A stretch of 64,000 nt of DNA from Bacteroidales bacterium (GCA_017483575.1 JAFUWF010000007.1:25631-89630), one strand, 5' to 3'; numbered from the stretch's first letter, positions 47,075-56,154 are shown. Notes: generated by a model from the sequence alone, not told the origin. Made by a program: numbers and translations.

Positions 47075-47902
47075 TTAGTTCTCAAATTTACTGCTGCCTA
47101 CGATAGTGTCGTAGAGCTTGTTGATACGTGCAAAGAACTCGTCGCGGTCCTCGATGTAGTCGAGCACATTGCGCTTGTTCTCCTTGGCATAGGCCACGAG
47201 CTCGGGATGCACATTGGGCGATCCGATAACCACGCCCTGCGAATAGGTAATGGCCGACTTCATCAGGCCCAGGTAGTCCGTCTGTCCGTAGAGGCGCAGG
47301 TCCTTGGCAGTGGCGCCGTCGGTCTTCATCTTGCGCTCCAGGTCGCCACCGATGGGGCCGTCGAACTGGTCGCCCATCAGGGTGATGACCATCTTTGTGC
47401 CACTGAAGAAAGCATTCTCCTTGTTGATGCGGCGCAGATAGAAAGGAATCATCGAGGCAAACCAGCCGGTGAAGTGTATCAGATGTGGCTGCCATGCCAG
47501 CTTACGCACAGCCTCCAGAGTACCGCGACCGAAGAAGAGCAGTCGCTCGTCGGTGTCGACAAAGGGACGGCCATGCTCGTCAAGCAACCCTTTGCTGTTG
47601 ATGAAATATTCTTCGTTATCGATAAAGTAGACCTGCATGCGTGCCGATGGTATGGAACCCACTTTGATGATAAGCTGGTGGTCGCAATTGTTCACAATAA
47701 GGTTCATTCCCGAAAGACGTATCACTTCATGAAGCTGATGCTTGCGGTCGTTCACTTCGCAGAACTTCGGCATGAAAACCCTGATCTCGCGTCCTATCTC
47801 CTGAGTCTTTGCAGGCAAATAGCGCCCGAACAAACTTTGCTCGCTTTCCGGTGAAAAAGGCGCAATTTCCTGATTCACAAATAGTATTCTCCCTTTTGCC
47901 AT
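47075..47902 (-). CDS. Short glycogen/starch synthase, catalytic N-domain type
   Basis: The 275-aa protein matches the Bacteroidota short form of glycogen/starch synthase. It has an N-terminal Rossmann-like fold beginning KGRILFVNQEIAPFSPESEQSLFGRYLP. FGRGTLEAVRKLAWQPHLIHFTGWFASMIP corresponds to the GT5 domain, but the usual second GT-B lobe is absent. Whether it synthesises glycogen alone is uncertain. It is the first gene of the operon, with a -7 element at 47929-47937. Confidence 0.82.
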   Translation of the reverse strand: MAKGRILFVNQEIAPFSPESEQSLFGRYLPAKTQEIGREIRVFMPKFCEVNDRKHQLHEVIRLSGMNLIVNNCDHQLIIKVGSIPSARMQVYFIDNEEYFINSKGLLDEHGRPFVDTDERLLFFGRGTLEAVRKLAWQPHLIHFTGWFASMIPFYLRRINKENAFFSGTKMVITLMGDQFDGPIGGDLERKMKTDGATAKDLRLYGQTDYLGLMKSAITYSQGVVIGSPNVHPELVAYAKENKRNVLDYIEDRDEFFARINKLYDTIVGSSKFEN

Positions 47903-47928
47903 AAAGTAATTTATATATTATACCAAAT

Positions 47929-47937
47929 GCAAAATTA
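47929..47937 (-). promoter_or_regulatory. Promoter -7 element of the glycogen synthase operon
   Basis: The minus strand reads TAATTTTGC, 27 nt before the start. It is divergent from the recX promoter. Confidence 0.7.
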
Positions 47938-47989
47938 CAAAAAAAAACTGATATGGCAAAATCATTCTTGCCGATTCAAAAAAAAGTTG

Positions 47990-47998
47990 TACTTTTGC
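47990..47998 (+). promoter_or_regulatory. recX promoter -7 element
   Basis: TACTTTTGC is preceded by AAAAAAAAGTTG, 25 nt before the ATG at 48023. Confidence 0.7.
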
Positions 47999-48022
47999 AC
48001 TTTGAATTATACCCTTGGAACG

Positions 48023-48511
48023 ATGGAAAAGAACAAGCGTAACAGCGACACCTACCGCACCTTGCTCGACAAGGCACGCCGCTATTGCGCCCTTGCCGAA
48101 CAGTGCGAAGATGCCGTGCGCCAAAAGCTCGTCACCTGGGGCGCCACACCTGCCGAGTCCAACGACATAGTCGACACCCTCTATTCCGAGAACTACCTCG
48201 ACGACGTACGCTATGCCCGCGCATACTGCGAAAGCAAGATTCTCCATCAGCATTGGGGACGCCAGAAGGTACTCTACCAGCTGCGTCTCAAACATTTGCC
48301 ACGCGCCGCTGTCGAAGCCGGCATGGCCGTTGTCATCGACGACGACTACCTGTCCGTTCTCTCCGAGCTGGCAGAAAAGAAGCTCTCCGAGCTGCACCGC
48401 TCCGTCGACGACAACACAACCCTGCGGCAGAAGCTCACGGCATTCCTCCTCTCGCGAGGGTTCCTCATTGGCGAAATCAATCAAATAACAACAAATATCT
48501 TACAACAATGA
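48023..48511 (+). CDS. recX: RecX-family regulator of RecA
   Basis: The 162-aa helical-repeat protein has the RecX phrases RYCALAEQCEDAVRQKL and YLDDVRYARAYCESKI with three-helix repeats. RecX limits RecA filament growth. The ATG at 48023 is used because upstream in-frame codons lie within the promoter. The stop codon overlaps the next start (ATGA). Confidence 0.88.
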   Translation: MEKNKRNSDTYRTLLDKARRYCALAEQCEDAVRQKLVTWGATPAESNDIVDTLYSENYLDDVRYARAYCESKILHQHWGRQKVLYQLRLKHLPRAAVEAGMAVVIDDDYLSVLSELAEKKLSELHRSVDDNTTLRQKLTAFLLSRGFLIGEINQITTNILQQ

Positions 48512-49593
48512 AACGCATTTATGCTCTTTGCGCGGCACTCTTCATGGCCGCCACCGTTCCTGCCGTCGCGCAGGATGCCGAACCCCAGGGTTCCTGGTCC
48601 ACCTCCTCTACCCCCGCTCTCAAACTCAGTGAGTCGATGTTCAACAACTGGTCCTCCACCGGTACCTCGCAAATCGACCTCAACATCACCTTCTTCGGCA
48701 ACTACAAGTATTCCCACCCCAAATACGTATGGGACAATGTTGTAGACCTCGGCTTCGGCCAGGCCTGGCAGGATCTCGACAACTCCGCCGACGGCGGCCG
48801 CTTCGAGAGTGTTCGCAAGAGCCTCGACAAGATCGACCTCACCTCCGCCATCTCTTGGAAAGCCTACAAGGACTGGGGCGCCAGCTTCACCGCCAACCTC
48901 AAGACCCAGTTCGCTCCCGGCTACGAGTACTCCGGCGCCGGCGACAACGAGGGCAAGATGGTCTCCTCCTTCTTCGCTCCGGCCTACCTCACCACAGCTC
49001 TCTCCTTCGAGCACAAGAAAGCCGACTGGTCCGTCTCCCTCTCTTTCCTGACCGGCAAAACGACCTTCGTCTTCAATAACGACCTCATCGACTCCGGCTA
49101 CACCTACGGTGTCATCCAGGACAAAGGCTTCGACCCCACCGACCCCAACCGCTCCTGGACCCACGCCTATTTCGCCCTCGGTAGCTATGTCAAAGCCCAA
49201 TACCTCAAGAAAGACATCCTCCCCAGCCTCGACCTCTATGCACGCCTCGAGCTCTTCTACGACTACAAGAAACCCTCCAACATGGCTTGGGACGAAATCA
49301 CCGACTTTGTAGACAACGGCACCGCCATGGAAAACTGCGAGTACAAGCTCGCCGACGACGAGACCTGGAACAAACTCGCAGGCTACAACTGGCTCCAGCG
49401 CCGCGTCTTCGAGACCGACCTCGACTTCGAACTCAAGCTCGACTACCGCTTCTCCTCACATATCGCTGCCAACTTCGCCCTCAACCTCAAGTGGGACACC
49501 GACTTCTCCGGCATGGGCAAATGGGGCCACCTGCAGGTCTACCAGATGGCCGGCATCCAGGTCTTCTTCTCCTGGAAGACCCCCAAGCAATAA
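48508..49593 (+). CDS. DUF3078 outer-membrane-type protein
   Basis: The 361-aa protein has a signal peptide (1-20, VAQ) and amphipathic alternating strands through to the end, for example ITFFGNYKYSHPKYVWDN, YFALGSYVKAQYLKKD and the terminal FFSWKTPKQ. It fits the DUF3078 family of predicted Bacteroidota beta-barrel proteins of unknown role. It overlaps recX by 4 bp and ends in a strong bidirectional terminator. Confidence 0.83.
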   Translation: MKRIYALCAALFMAATVPAVAQDAEPQGSWSTSSTPALKLSESMFNNWSSTGTSQIDLNITFFGNYKYSHPKYVWDNVVDLGFGQAWQDLDNSADGGRFESVRKSLDKIDLTSAISWKAYKDWGASFTANLKTQFAPGYEYSGAGDNEGKMVSSFFAPAYLTTALSFEHKKADWSVSLSFLTGKTTFVFNNDLIDSGYTYGVIQDKGFDPTDPNRSWTHAYFALGSYVKAQYLKKDILPSLDLYARLELFYDYKKPSNMAWDEITDFVDNGTAMENCEYKLADDETWNKLAGYNWLQRRVFETDLDFELKLDYRFSSHIAANFALNLKWDTDFSGMGKWGHLQVYQMAGIQVFFSWKTPKQ

Positions 49594-49610
49594 AAGACAG
49601 TAAAAACCAA

Positions 49611-49656
49611 AAAAGACAAATGAACCGCTGGGAGTGGTTCATTTGTCTTTTTTTTT
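49611..49656. terminator. Bidirectional terminator
   Basis: A 16-bp perfect stem (AAAAGACAAATGAACC with its complement, loop GCTGGGAGT) has T-runs on both strands. It serves the DUF3078 gene and the convergent SAM-hydrolase gene. Confidence 0.9.
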
Positions 49657-49686
49657 GTTTATCCCTATCTTGAGTCTTTCTTGTCT

Positions 49687-50487
49687 TCAACCTTCCTTGA
49701 ACCGCAGCAACACCGAGTCGGTGGCCATCAGTCCCATCAGCTGGGTAAAGGAGCTCTCCTTGACAGCCAGTTCCAGCACTCCGGTAGCCGACACCGTCAG
49801 GCGCAGCTTGCGGCGGGGATCGTTGGTACGGTGCTGCTGGTAGTACGAGGCCATCACCTCGTCAATCTCCTGGTCGCGCACCATAATAACGAACTTGCGT
49901 CCTGCTCGCAGCTCCTCAAACTCCTGGTAGGTCATCCCAAGATAGGCATTCCCATAACTGTCTATATAATCGATATATATGCGGTATCCGCCATCCTCCT
50001 TGGGCAACCAGCCTACGCTCGGACGCCTCAGCAATCCCTCGTGCTTCGGCCCGATATCGCTCAGCGGAGCACCACCGAGCAGGCGGGCTGCCACACGTGT
50101 AAACAGCGAGTAAGCGGCGAAGTTGTATACCCCGTTCTCCTGCACCGGAATGCGACACACATCCTCAATCTCCTCGCCCAAAGCCATGGCCGGCAGGCCG
50201 TTGTCGCAGCAGATATAGTACTGCCCTCGGGCCTTCACCACCACAAACGGGCGCTCCTGGGAGTGCGTCGACGCCACATCGATAATGTGCACCGTCCCCG
50301 GGGGGAATCCCTTGCAGGCATGGCGGACCACGAAGGTGGCAGCCCTCACGTTGAAAGGCTCCACGTCGTGCGTGATGTCCACCACCTGCACCCCCTCGAC
50401 CATGCTCATCAGCGCCCCCTTCACCATGCCGGCAAAGAAGCCCTGGTTGCCCCAGTCCGTAGTCAGTGTCACAATCGGTGTCTTCAT
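49687..50487 (-). CDS. SAM hydroxide adenosyltransferase (DUF62)
   Basis: The 266-aa protein belongs to the SAM-dependent chlorinase/fluorinase superfamily. The N-domain begins IVTLTTDWGNQGFFAGMVKG with Asp11, and VVDITHDVEPFNVRAATFVV follows. The C-terminal beta domain contains YIDSYGNAYL. Characterised DUF62 members split SAM to adenosine and methionine using water. The physiological purpose is unclear. It is monocistronic, with its own promoter and a shared terminator. Confidence 0.88.
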   Translation of the reverse strand: MKTPIVTLTTDWGNQGFFAGMVKGALMSMVEGVQVVDITHDVEPFNVRAATFVVRHACKGFPPGTVHIIDVASTHSQERPFVVVKARGQYYICCDNGLPAMALGEEIEDVCRIPVQENGVYNFAAYSLFTRVAARLLGGAPLSDIGPKHEGLLRRPSVGWLPKEDGGYRIYIDYIDSYGNAYLGMTYQEFEELRAGRKFVIMVRDQEIDEVMASYYQQHRTNDPRRKLRLTVSATGVLELAVKESSFTQLMGLMATDSVLLRFKEG

Positions 50488-50496
50488 AATTCGTCT

Positions 50497-50505
50497 GCAA
50501 AATTA
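50497..50505 (-). promoter_or_regulatory. Promoter -7 element of the SAM hydroxide adenosyltransferase gene
   Basis: The minus strand reads TAATTTTGC, 10 nt before the ATG at 50487, so the leader is very short. Confidence 0.65.
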
Positions 50506-50652
50506 CAACTTTTTCCCGACACCACCAAAAATATTTTTTTTCTCGCTGTCACACTGCCAGTAGGGTCACCACACACCTCCGCCGACACCCTTCCGCACCC
50601 CCCCCGACAGTGCTGTATCCATAAAATTTTCGCCGTTTCATTTTTTTTGCGT

Positions 50653-50661
50653 ATATTTGCT
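50653..50661 (+). promoter_or_regulatory. sufC promoter -7 element
   Basis: TATATTTGC lies 60 nt before the sufC ATG. The interval 50506-50652 holds no gene. Confidence 0.7.
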
Positions 50662-50720
50662 TTTTGGCTTCGGCCGCGAATATGATTTTATTAATATAGT
50701 AATCAAATATTTATAGAAAT

Positions 50721-51479
50721 ATGTCATTGCTTTCGATACGCAATTTGCACGCTTCCATCGGCGACCGCGAGATACTGAAAGGCATCAACCTTGAAATCAA
50801 CCGCGGCGAGGTGCACGCCATCATGGGCCCCAACGGCAACGGCAAGAGCACCCTGGCCGGCGTGGTGGCCGGCAACCCCAAGTATACCGTCACCCAGGGC
50901 GAGGTCATCTTCAAAGACAAGAACATCCTCGACCTCCCTGTCGACGTGCGCGCCGCCGAGGGTCTCTTCCTTGGCTTCCAGTATCCTGTGGAAATCCCCG
51001 GCGTGAGCATCACCAACTTCATGCGCACGGCCGTCAACGAGCAGCGCAAATACCACGGCCTAGACTCCCTGAGCGGTGCCGAGTTCCTGCGCCTCATGGA
51101 GGAGAAGAAGAAGGTCGTCGAGATGACCACCAACCTGGCCAACCGGTCGGTGAACGAAGGCTTCAGCGGTGGCGAGAAGAAGAAGAACGAGATCTTCCAG
51201 ATGGCCATGCTCAACCCCACCCTCTCCATCCTCGACGAGACCGACTCCGGTCTCGACATCGACGCCCTGCGCATCGTCGCCGGCGGCGTCAACCAGCTGC
51301 GATCCAAGGACAACGCCACCATCGTCATCACCCACTACCAGCGCCTGCTGGACTTCATCGTGCCCGACTTCGTGCACGTGCTCTACGAAGGCCGCATCGT
51401 CAAGACCGGCCCCAAGGAGCTGGCACTCGAACTGGAAGAGAAAGGCTACGACTGGATTAAAAAGGAGCTTGGAGAATGA
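50721..51479 (+). CDS. sufC: Fe-S cluster assembly ATPase SufC
   Basis: The 252-aa soluble ABC ATPase has Walker A GPNGNGKST, the SufC-type signature FSGGEKKKNEIFQMA and Walker B SILDETDSGLDIDAL. It works with SufB and SufD to assemble iron-sulfur clusters. sufB, normally just upstream in the family operon, is missing here: a promoter lies upstream instead. It overlaps sufD by 4 bp. Confidence 0.95.
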   Translation: MSLLSIRNLHASIGDREILKGINLEINRGEVHAIMGPNGNGKSTLAGVVAGNPKYTVTQGEVIFKDKNILDLPVDVRAAEGLFLGFQYPVEIPGVSITNFMRTAVNEQRKYHGLDSLSGAEFLRLMEEKKKVVEMTTNLANRSVNEGFSGGEKKKNEIFQMAMLNPTLSILDETDSGLDIDALRIVAGGVNQLRSKDNATIVITHYQRLLDFIVPDFVHVLYEGRIVKTGPKELALELEEKGYDWIKKELGE

Positions 51480-52402
51480 TACGCAAAGACCAATTGCCCA
51501 ACATCTGGGGCGACAGCTGGCAGCTGGCCCCCGACACCGACCCACAGCTGCTGCCCGTGCCGGGCGGCAAAGAGCTGTGCGTGGTCGTCACCGACAACCC
51601 TTGGCTTGTAGAGCAGATGGAGGGTAAAGCCCTCTGCTGCCCACCGGCCGACCTGTTGAAGATCGACATCGAAGAGGGCGCCAGCCTCGAGCTCTACCGC
51701 CTGCAGGACCTCCACACCCCCCAGCAGGCCCTCACCGAAACCCACATCACCATGCGGCGCAACGCACGCCTGCGTATGTGCACCGTCACTCTCGGCGGCA
51801 ACCACGTGCGCAACAACGTCATCGTCCGCATGCTGGACGAGGGCTGCGAGCTGACGGCCGACGGGCTCTACCTCATCGACCGCGAACAGCAGTGCGACAA
51901 CTATATCTTCGTCGAGCACGCCAAACCCCACTGCACTAGCCACACCCTCTACAAAGGCATCATCGACGACTCGGCACGCGCCCGCTTCAACGGTCACGTC
52001 CTCGTCCAGGACGGCGCCGTGAAGACCGAGGCCTTCCAGACCAACCGCAACATCCTCCTCACCGACAAGGCCCATGTCGACACCCGGCCCTTCCTCGAGA
52101 TATACAACGACGACGTCAAGTGCTCGCACGGCTCCACCATCGGCCAGCTCGACGAGCAGGCCCTCTTCTACCTGCAGACCCGCGGCATCAGCGCCCGCAC
52201 GGCCATGACCATGCTCAGCTACGCCTTCTGCGACGAGGTAATCCGCGGCATCGGCATCGAACGCCTCCGCGACACCGTGGGCGACATGGTGAAGAAACGC
52301 CTCCACGGCGAGCTCACCTCCTGCGCCGACTGCGCCATCGCCTGCAAGAACCCCTGCAACGGCCCCGACGCACACTTCGACATCGACGTGAATAAACTTT
52401 AA
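51476..52402 (+). CDS. sufD: Fe-S cluster assembly protein SufD
   Basis: The 308-aa protein is shorter than many SufD proteins but keeps the beta-helix core and the C-terminal signature: KCSHGSTIGQLDEQALFYLQTRGI and the helical FCDEVIRGIGIERLRD. It partners SufB and SufC. sufS is not downstream; instead a repeat hairpin starts at the stop codon and leads into an unrelated envelope gene. Confidence 0.9.
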   Translation: MIRKDQLPNIWGDSWQLAPDTDPQLLPVPGGKELCVVVTDNPWLVEQMEGKALCCPPADLLKIDIEEGASLELYRLQDLHTPQQALTETHITMRRNARLRMCTVTLGGNHVRNNVIVRMLDEGCELTADGLYLIDREQQCDNYIFVEHAKPHCTSHTLYKGIIDDSARARFNGHVLVQDGAVKTEAFQTNRNILLTDKAHVDTRPFLEIYNDDVKCSHGSTIGQLDEQALFYLQTRGISARTAMTMLSYAFCDEVIRGIGIERLRDTVGDMVKKRLHGELTSCADCAIACKNPCNGPDAHFDIDVNKL

Positions 52403-52513
52403 AAGGAGTGAAAAGGAGTGAAAAGGGAGTGAAAGGGAGTGAAAGGACAAATGTAGCAGACCGCACTATTGTCCTTTCTCTCCCTTTCACTCCCCCCCAC
52501 TCCCTCTCACTCC
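52403..52513 (+). repeat. Inverted AAAAGGAGTG array supplying the next gene's start and signal peptide
   Basis: The left arm (52403-52446) has four to five ~10-bp units AAAAGGAGTG/AAAGGGAGTG. The right arm (52470-52513) has inverted CTCTCCCTTTCACTCC-type units. The core contains GGACAA...TTGTCC. The array begins at the sufD stop codon. Confidence 0.9.
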
Positions 52514-54258
52514 TTCTCTTTCTCTTCCTTCTCCCCTTCGCTCTCCACGCCCAGTGCGGCGTCAAGGTGAAGGGCTCCGACGAGGCCGCCATGCGCACCG
52601 CCCTGTCGGAGATGGACCAGGGCCACCTGCGCGAGGCCTCGCAGCAGATGCGTCGCATTGCCCAGCGCAACCCCAAGGCCGCCGAGCCCCAGTTTTGGCT
52701 GGGCATGCTGTCGGTACGCAACGGCTTCAACGCCACCGGCATCCGCAAACACTTCACCAAGTGCCTGGACCTCTGCCCCAACTACCCCAACGCCCTGGCG
52801 CACTACTACATGGGCATGATCCTCTACACCGACGAACGCTACGAGGAGGCCACCGCCGAACTGGAGACCTACTTCCGAATGGCCAACAACTGCGACGACC
52901 GCGAGCAGACCTCCGTCTACGAAGAGGCCTCGGCCTACCTCCACTGGTCGCGCTTCCTGGCCGACGCCATGCTCAACACCGTGCCCTTCGACCCCCAGCC
53001 CCTACGCGGCGTCAGCTCCAAGCGCAACGAGAACCTCCCTTTCATCACCCCCGACGGCCAGCGCTGCTACTACCTGCGCGAAGTGCCGAAGAAGAAAGAC
53101 CCCACGTCCTTCACCGTCAACGACCTTGAGCAATCGCGCTGGGCACTCTTCTGCAGCGAGTGGAAGGACAGCACCTTCTCCACGGGCCGGGAGATGCCCT
53201 CACCCTTCAACCAGGGCCCCTCCGAAGGCGGCGTCAGCACCACCGCCGACGGCCACACGCTCTATTTCTCGCGCATCACATACAACGCCGGCTACGCTAA
53301 CTGCGACCTCTACTGCGGAGAGTGGAGTGCGGAGAGCGGAACGTGGAACGTGGAGCGCCTGGGCAACAACATCAACGGCGACCGCACCTGGGAGTCGCAG
53401 CCCTCGGTCTCCCCCGACGGACAGTGGCTCTACTTCGCCTCCAACCGCAAGGGCGGCCAGGGCGGCACCGACATCTGGCGCTGCCACCGCCTCAAGAACG
53501 GCGACTGGAGCCGCCCCGAGAACCTCGGCTCTCGCGTCAACACCACGGGCAACGAGAAGTTTCCCTTCCTCCATGCCGACGGCCACACCCTCTATTTCGT
53601 CTCCGACGGCTGGCAGGGCTTCGGCGGCTACGACATCTACTTCATCGACCTCGCCGGCGGCGACGTCCAGCCCACCAACCTCGGCCTGCCCATCAACACC
53701 GAGAACGACGAGCTCTCCTTTGGCGTCACCGCCGACGGCGCCAAGGCCTACTTCCCCGGCCGCGTCAGCGCCTCGCGCAGCAGGGACATCCTCCTCTTCG
53801 ACCTCTACCCCGCCGCACGCCCCGAGCCCATGCGCTGCTGCCACGCCAAGGTGGAGTGCATCGGGAAGAATATGTCCCGCCACGAAACCTTCATGCTCTC
53901 CGATCGTAAGCCCACCCCCCTCACCTTCAGCGAGGAAGGGCTGATGCCCTGTATCGTCTGCACTACGGGCAAGAGCTGGCGCGAGGAACAGACCGTCCAC
54001 CTGTACGACAGCGTGTCGCCCCTCCTGCTCGAGTTCCTCCCCGGCAGCCGCCTCTCCGAACGCGACGAGCTCCTGCTCGACGCCTGGGCACAATGGCTCC
54101 TGGCCCATCCGCAGGTCCACATCGCCGTGGAATGCCCCACCATGCCCGAAGCCAAGGCCGCCTACGAATACTTGCGCAACAAGAAGAAACTGCGGGCCGA
54201 CCGCCTCGAATGCCGCGGCGGCACACAATATGTCAAACGCCAAATACGTCTGCTATGA
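52408..54258 (+). CDS. PorE-like periplasmic TPR / PD40 beta-propeller protein
   Basis: The 616-aa frame starts at GTG 52408; no ATG is available before the mature sequence. The signal peptide (hydrophobic core LSLLLFLFLLPFALHAQ) is encoded by the right arm of the repeat hairpin. Then come TPR repeats (about 60-160), a PD40/WD40-like propeller (about 200-480, with SPDGQWLYFASNRKGGQGGTD and HADGHTLYFVSDG) and a degenerate OmpA-like end (LLLDAWAQWLLAHPQVHIAVE). The order TPR-propeller-OmpA resembles PorE of the type IX system, but the assignment is an inference. A 7-bp array lies between propeller blades. Confidence 0.75.
   Translation: MKRSEKGVKGSERTNVADRTIVLSLPFTPPHSLSLLLFLFLLPFALHAQCGVKVKGSDEAAMRTALSEMDQGHLREASQQMRRIAQRNPKAAEPQFWLGMLSVRNGFNATGIRKHFTKCLDLCPNYPNALAHYYMGMILYTDERYEEATAELETYFRMANNCDDREQTSVYEEASAYLHWSRFLADAMLNTVPFDPQPLRGVSSKRNENLPFITPDGQRCYYLREVPKKKDPTSFTVNDLEQSRWALFCSEWKDSTFSTGREMPSPFNQGPSEGGVSTTADGHTLYFSRITYNAGYANCDLYCGEWSAESGTWNVERLGNNINGDRTWESQPSVSPDGQWLYFASNRKGGQGGTDIWRCHRLKNGDWSRPENLGSRVNTTGNEKFPFLHADGHTLYFVSDGWQGFGGYDIYFIDLAGGDVQPTNLGLPINTENDELSFGVTADGAKAYFPGRVSASRSRDILLFDLYPAARPEPMRCCHAKVECIGKNMSRHETFMLSDRKPTPLTFSEEGLMPCIVCTTGKSWREEQTVHLYDSVSPLLLEFLPGSRLSERDELLLDAWAQWLLAHPQVHIAVECPTMPEAKAAYEYLRNKKKLRADRLECRGGTQYVKRQIRLL
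53313..53354 (+). repeat. In-frame 7-bp tandem array in the PD40 gene
   Basis: There are six 7-bp units (CTGCGGA, GAGTGGA, GTGCGGA, GAGCGGA, ACGTGGA, ACGTGGA), 42 bp or 14 codons. They encode CGEWSAESGTWNVE in a loop between propeller blades. Confidence 0.85.
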
Positions 54259-56084
54259 AATCGATGCGCCGCATCATGGCCTACCTCAAATATTTCCCCG
54301 TGCAGATCACGATGAACATCCTCTTCAACCTGCTGCACATCCTCTTCAACCTGGGCTCCTACGTGCTCATCATCCCCTTCGTTGAACTGATGTTCGGCCT
54401 CAACGGCGTGAGCGACACCGAGCCCGAACTGGCCTTCAACCAGAAACAACTCGTCGACTGGGCCTTCTGGCACCTCTACCAGTACAAGGCCTCCCTCGGC
54501 ACCTGGAAGTGCCTGCTCATCGTGGCCGGCGGCTACCTCAGCTGCTCGCTGCTGAGCAATTTCTTCCGTTTCATGGCCCAGTTCTTCCTGGGATTCATCC
54601 GCTACGGCCTCATCGAACGCCTACGCAACGACATCTACCACAAAGTAACCATCCTCCCCGTGGCCTTCTTCAACAGCAAACGCCGCGGCGACCTCATGAG
54701 TCGCATGAGCAGCGACATCGCCGACATGCAGTGGTGCGTGGGGGTACTGCAGTCCATGGTGAAGGAACCGCTGAACATCATCGTCTTCGCCGGCATCCTC
54801 TTCTTCGTCTCGTGGCGCCTCTTCGTGCTCTTCCTCCTGGTGCTGCCGCTGGGCGTATGGCTCATCGCCAAGATCGGCAGCCGCCTCAAACGCACCTCCC
54901 AGCGTGGACAGAACCTGCTGGGACGCCTGGTGGCCGTGCTCGAAGAGTCGCTGGCATCGCTGCGCGCCATCAAGTCCTTCAGCCGCGAGGAGGACCGCGA
55001 TCGCCTCTTCAGCCAGGCCAACGACGAATACACACACACCATGGTCAAGGTGGCCCTCACACGCGAACTCTCCTCGCCCCTGTCCGAAATCCTCGGCACC
55101 CTGGCCCTCGTCATCATCCTCGTCATCGGCGGCTGGCAAGTCATCGACGGCTCCATCCAGCCCTCGGTGTTCATTTTCTTCGTCATCATCTTCGCACGCA
55201 TCATCCCCCCCATCCAGACCCTCGTGCGCTCCTACAACACCCTGCAGAAAGGCACCGCCTCCGCCGAGCGCTTCCTGGAAATCCTCGATGCCGACGAAGT
55301 CATCGTCGAGAAGCCCGACGCCACCGTCCTGCAGGGCTTCCAGGACAAGATCGTGTTCAACGACGTCAGCTTCAGCTACCAAACCTCAGACCTCCTACCT
55401 CCGCCCTCCGCCCTCCAGCACATCAACCTCACCATCCCCAAGGGCCGCACCGTGGCCGTCGTCGGGCCCTCGGGCGCCGGCAAGACCACCCTCGTCGACC
55501 TCCTGCCTCGCTTCTACGACTGCTCCTCCGGCGACATACTCTTCGACAACCACCCCATCCGCGACCTCAACATCGACTCCCTCCGCCGTCAGTTCGGCCT
55601 CGTGTCGCAGAACTGCATCCTCTTCAACGACACCGTGGCCAACAACATTGCCTTCGGGGCCGAGAACTATTCTCTCGACGACATCAAAGCCGCTGCCCGC
55701 ATAGCCCATGCCGACGAATTCATCGACCAACTGCCCCAGGGCTACGACACCCCCATCGGCGACCGCGGCCTCAACCTCTCCGGCGGCCAACGCCAACGCC
55801 TCAGCATCGCCCGCGCCGTGCTGCGCGACACCCCCATACTCATCCTCGACGAAGCCACCTCAGCCCTCGACTCCGAATCCGAACGCGCCGTGCAGCAAGG
55901 CCTCGACGCTTTGATGCACGGACGCACCTCCATCGTCATCGCACACCGCCTCTCCACCATCCGCCATGCCGACACAATCGTTGTCCTCAACCACGGCCGC
56001 ATCGTGGAGCAAGGCACTCACGACCAGCTCCTTGCCCTCGACGGTCTCTACAAGAAACTCGTCGACATGCAAAGCTTCTCGTAA
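54255..56084 (+). CDS. MsbA-like ABC exporter (fused membrane and ATPase domains)
   Basis: The 609-aa half-transporter has six membrane helices (about 15-330) and an ATPase domain (about 370-605) with Walker [10 protein letters not shown], signature LSGGQRQR and Walker B ILILDEATSALDSESE. This group includes the lipid A flippase MsbA and multidrug exporters; the substrate is not certain. The start at 54255 overlaps the stop codon of the PD40 gene (ATGA). The segment between VSFSYQ and ALQHINL carries a 7-bp array encoding TSDLLPPPS. Confidence 0.88.
   Translation: MKSMRRIMAYLKYFPVQITMNILFNLLHILFNLGSYVLIIPFVELMFGLNGVSDTEPELAFNQKQLVDWAFWHLYQYKASLGTWKCLLIVAGGYLSCSLLSNFFRFMAQFFLGFIRYGLIERLRNDIYHKVTILPVAFFNSKRRGDLMSRMSSDIADMQWCVGVLQSMVKEPLNIIVFAGILFFVSWRLFVLFLLVLPLGVWLIAKIGSRLKRTSQRGQNLLGRLVAVLEESLASLRAIKSFSREEDRDRLFSQANDEYTHTMVKVALTRELSSPLSEILGTLALVIILVIGGWQVIDGSIQPSVFIFFVIIFARIIPPIQTLVRSYNTLQKGTASAERFLEILDADEVIVEKPDATVLQGFQDKIVFNDVSFSYQTSDLLPPPSALQHINLTIPKGRTVAVVGPSGAGKTTLVDLLPRFYDCSSGDILFDNHPIRDLNIDSLRRQFGLVSQNCILFNDTVANNIAFGAENYSLDDIKAAARIAHADEFIDQLPQGYDTPIGDRGLNLSGGQRQRLSIARAVLRDTPILILDEATSALDSESERAVQQGLDALMHGRTSIVIAHRLSTIRHADTIVVLNHGRIVEQGTHDQLLALDGLYKKLVDMQSFS
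55385..55419 (+). repeat. In-frame 7-bp tandem array in the MsbA-like gene
   Basis: There are five units (CTCAGAC, CTCCTAC, CTCCGCC, CTCCGCC, CTCCAGC). The first unit is identical to the units in mutA and the permease gene. Confidence 0.85.
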
Positions 56085-56113
56085 TTTTTTTTGGCCATGT
56101 CCGAAAAAGTTCG

Positions 56114-56122
56114 TAATTTTGC
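56114..56122 (+). promoter_or_regulatory. tRNA-Val promoter -7 element
   Basis: TAATTTTGC sits inside a ~40-bp block (GGCCATGTCCGAAAAAGTTCG upstream, ACCCGCA downstream) closely matching the tRNA-Cys promoter. Confidence 0.75.
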
Positions 56123-56154
56123 ACCCGCAAAAGCACAAGCGACAACGTGCCCAT

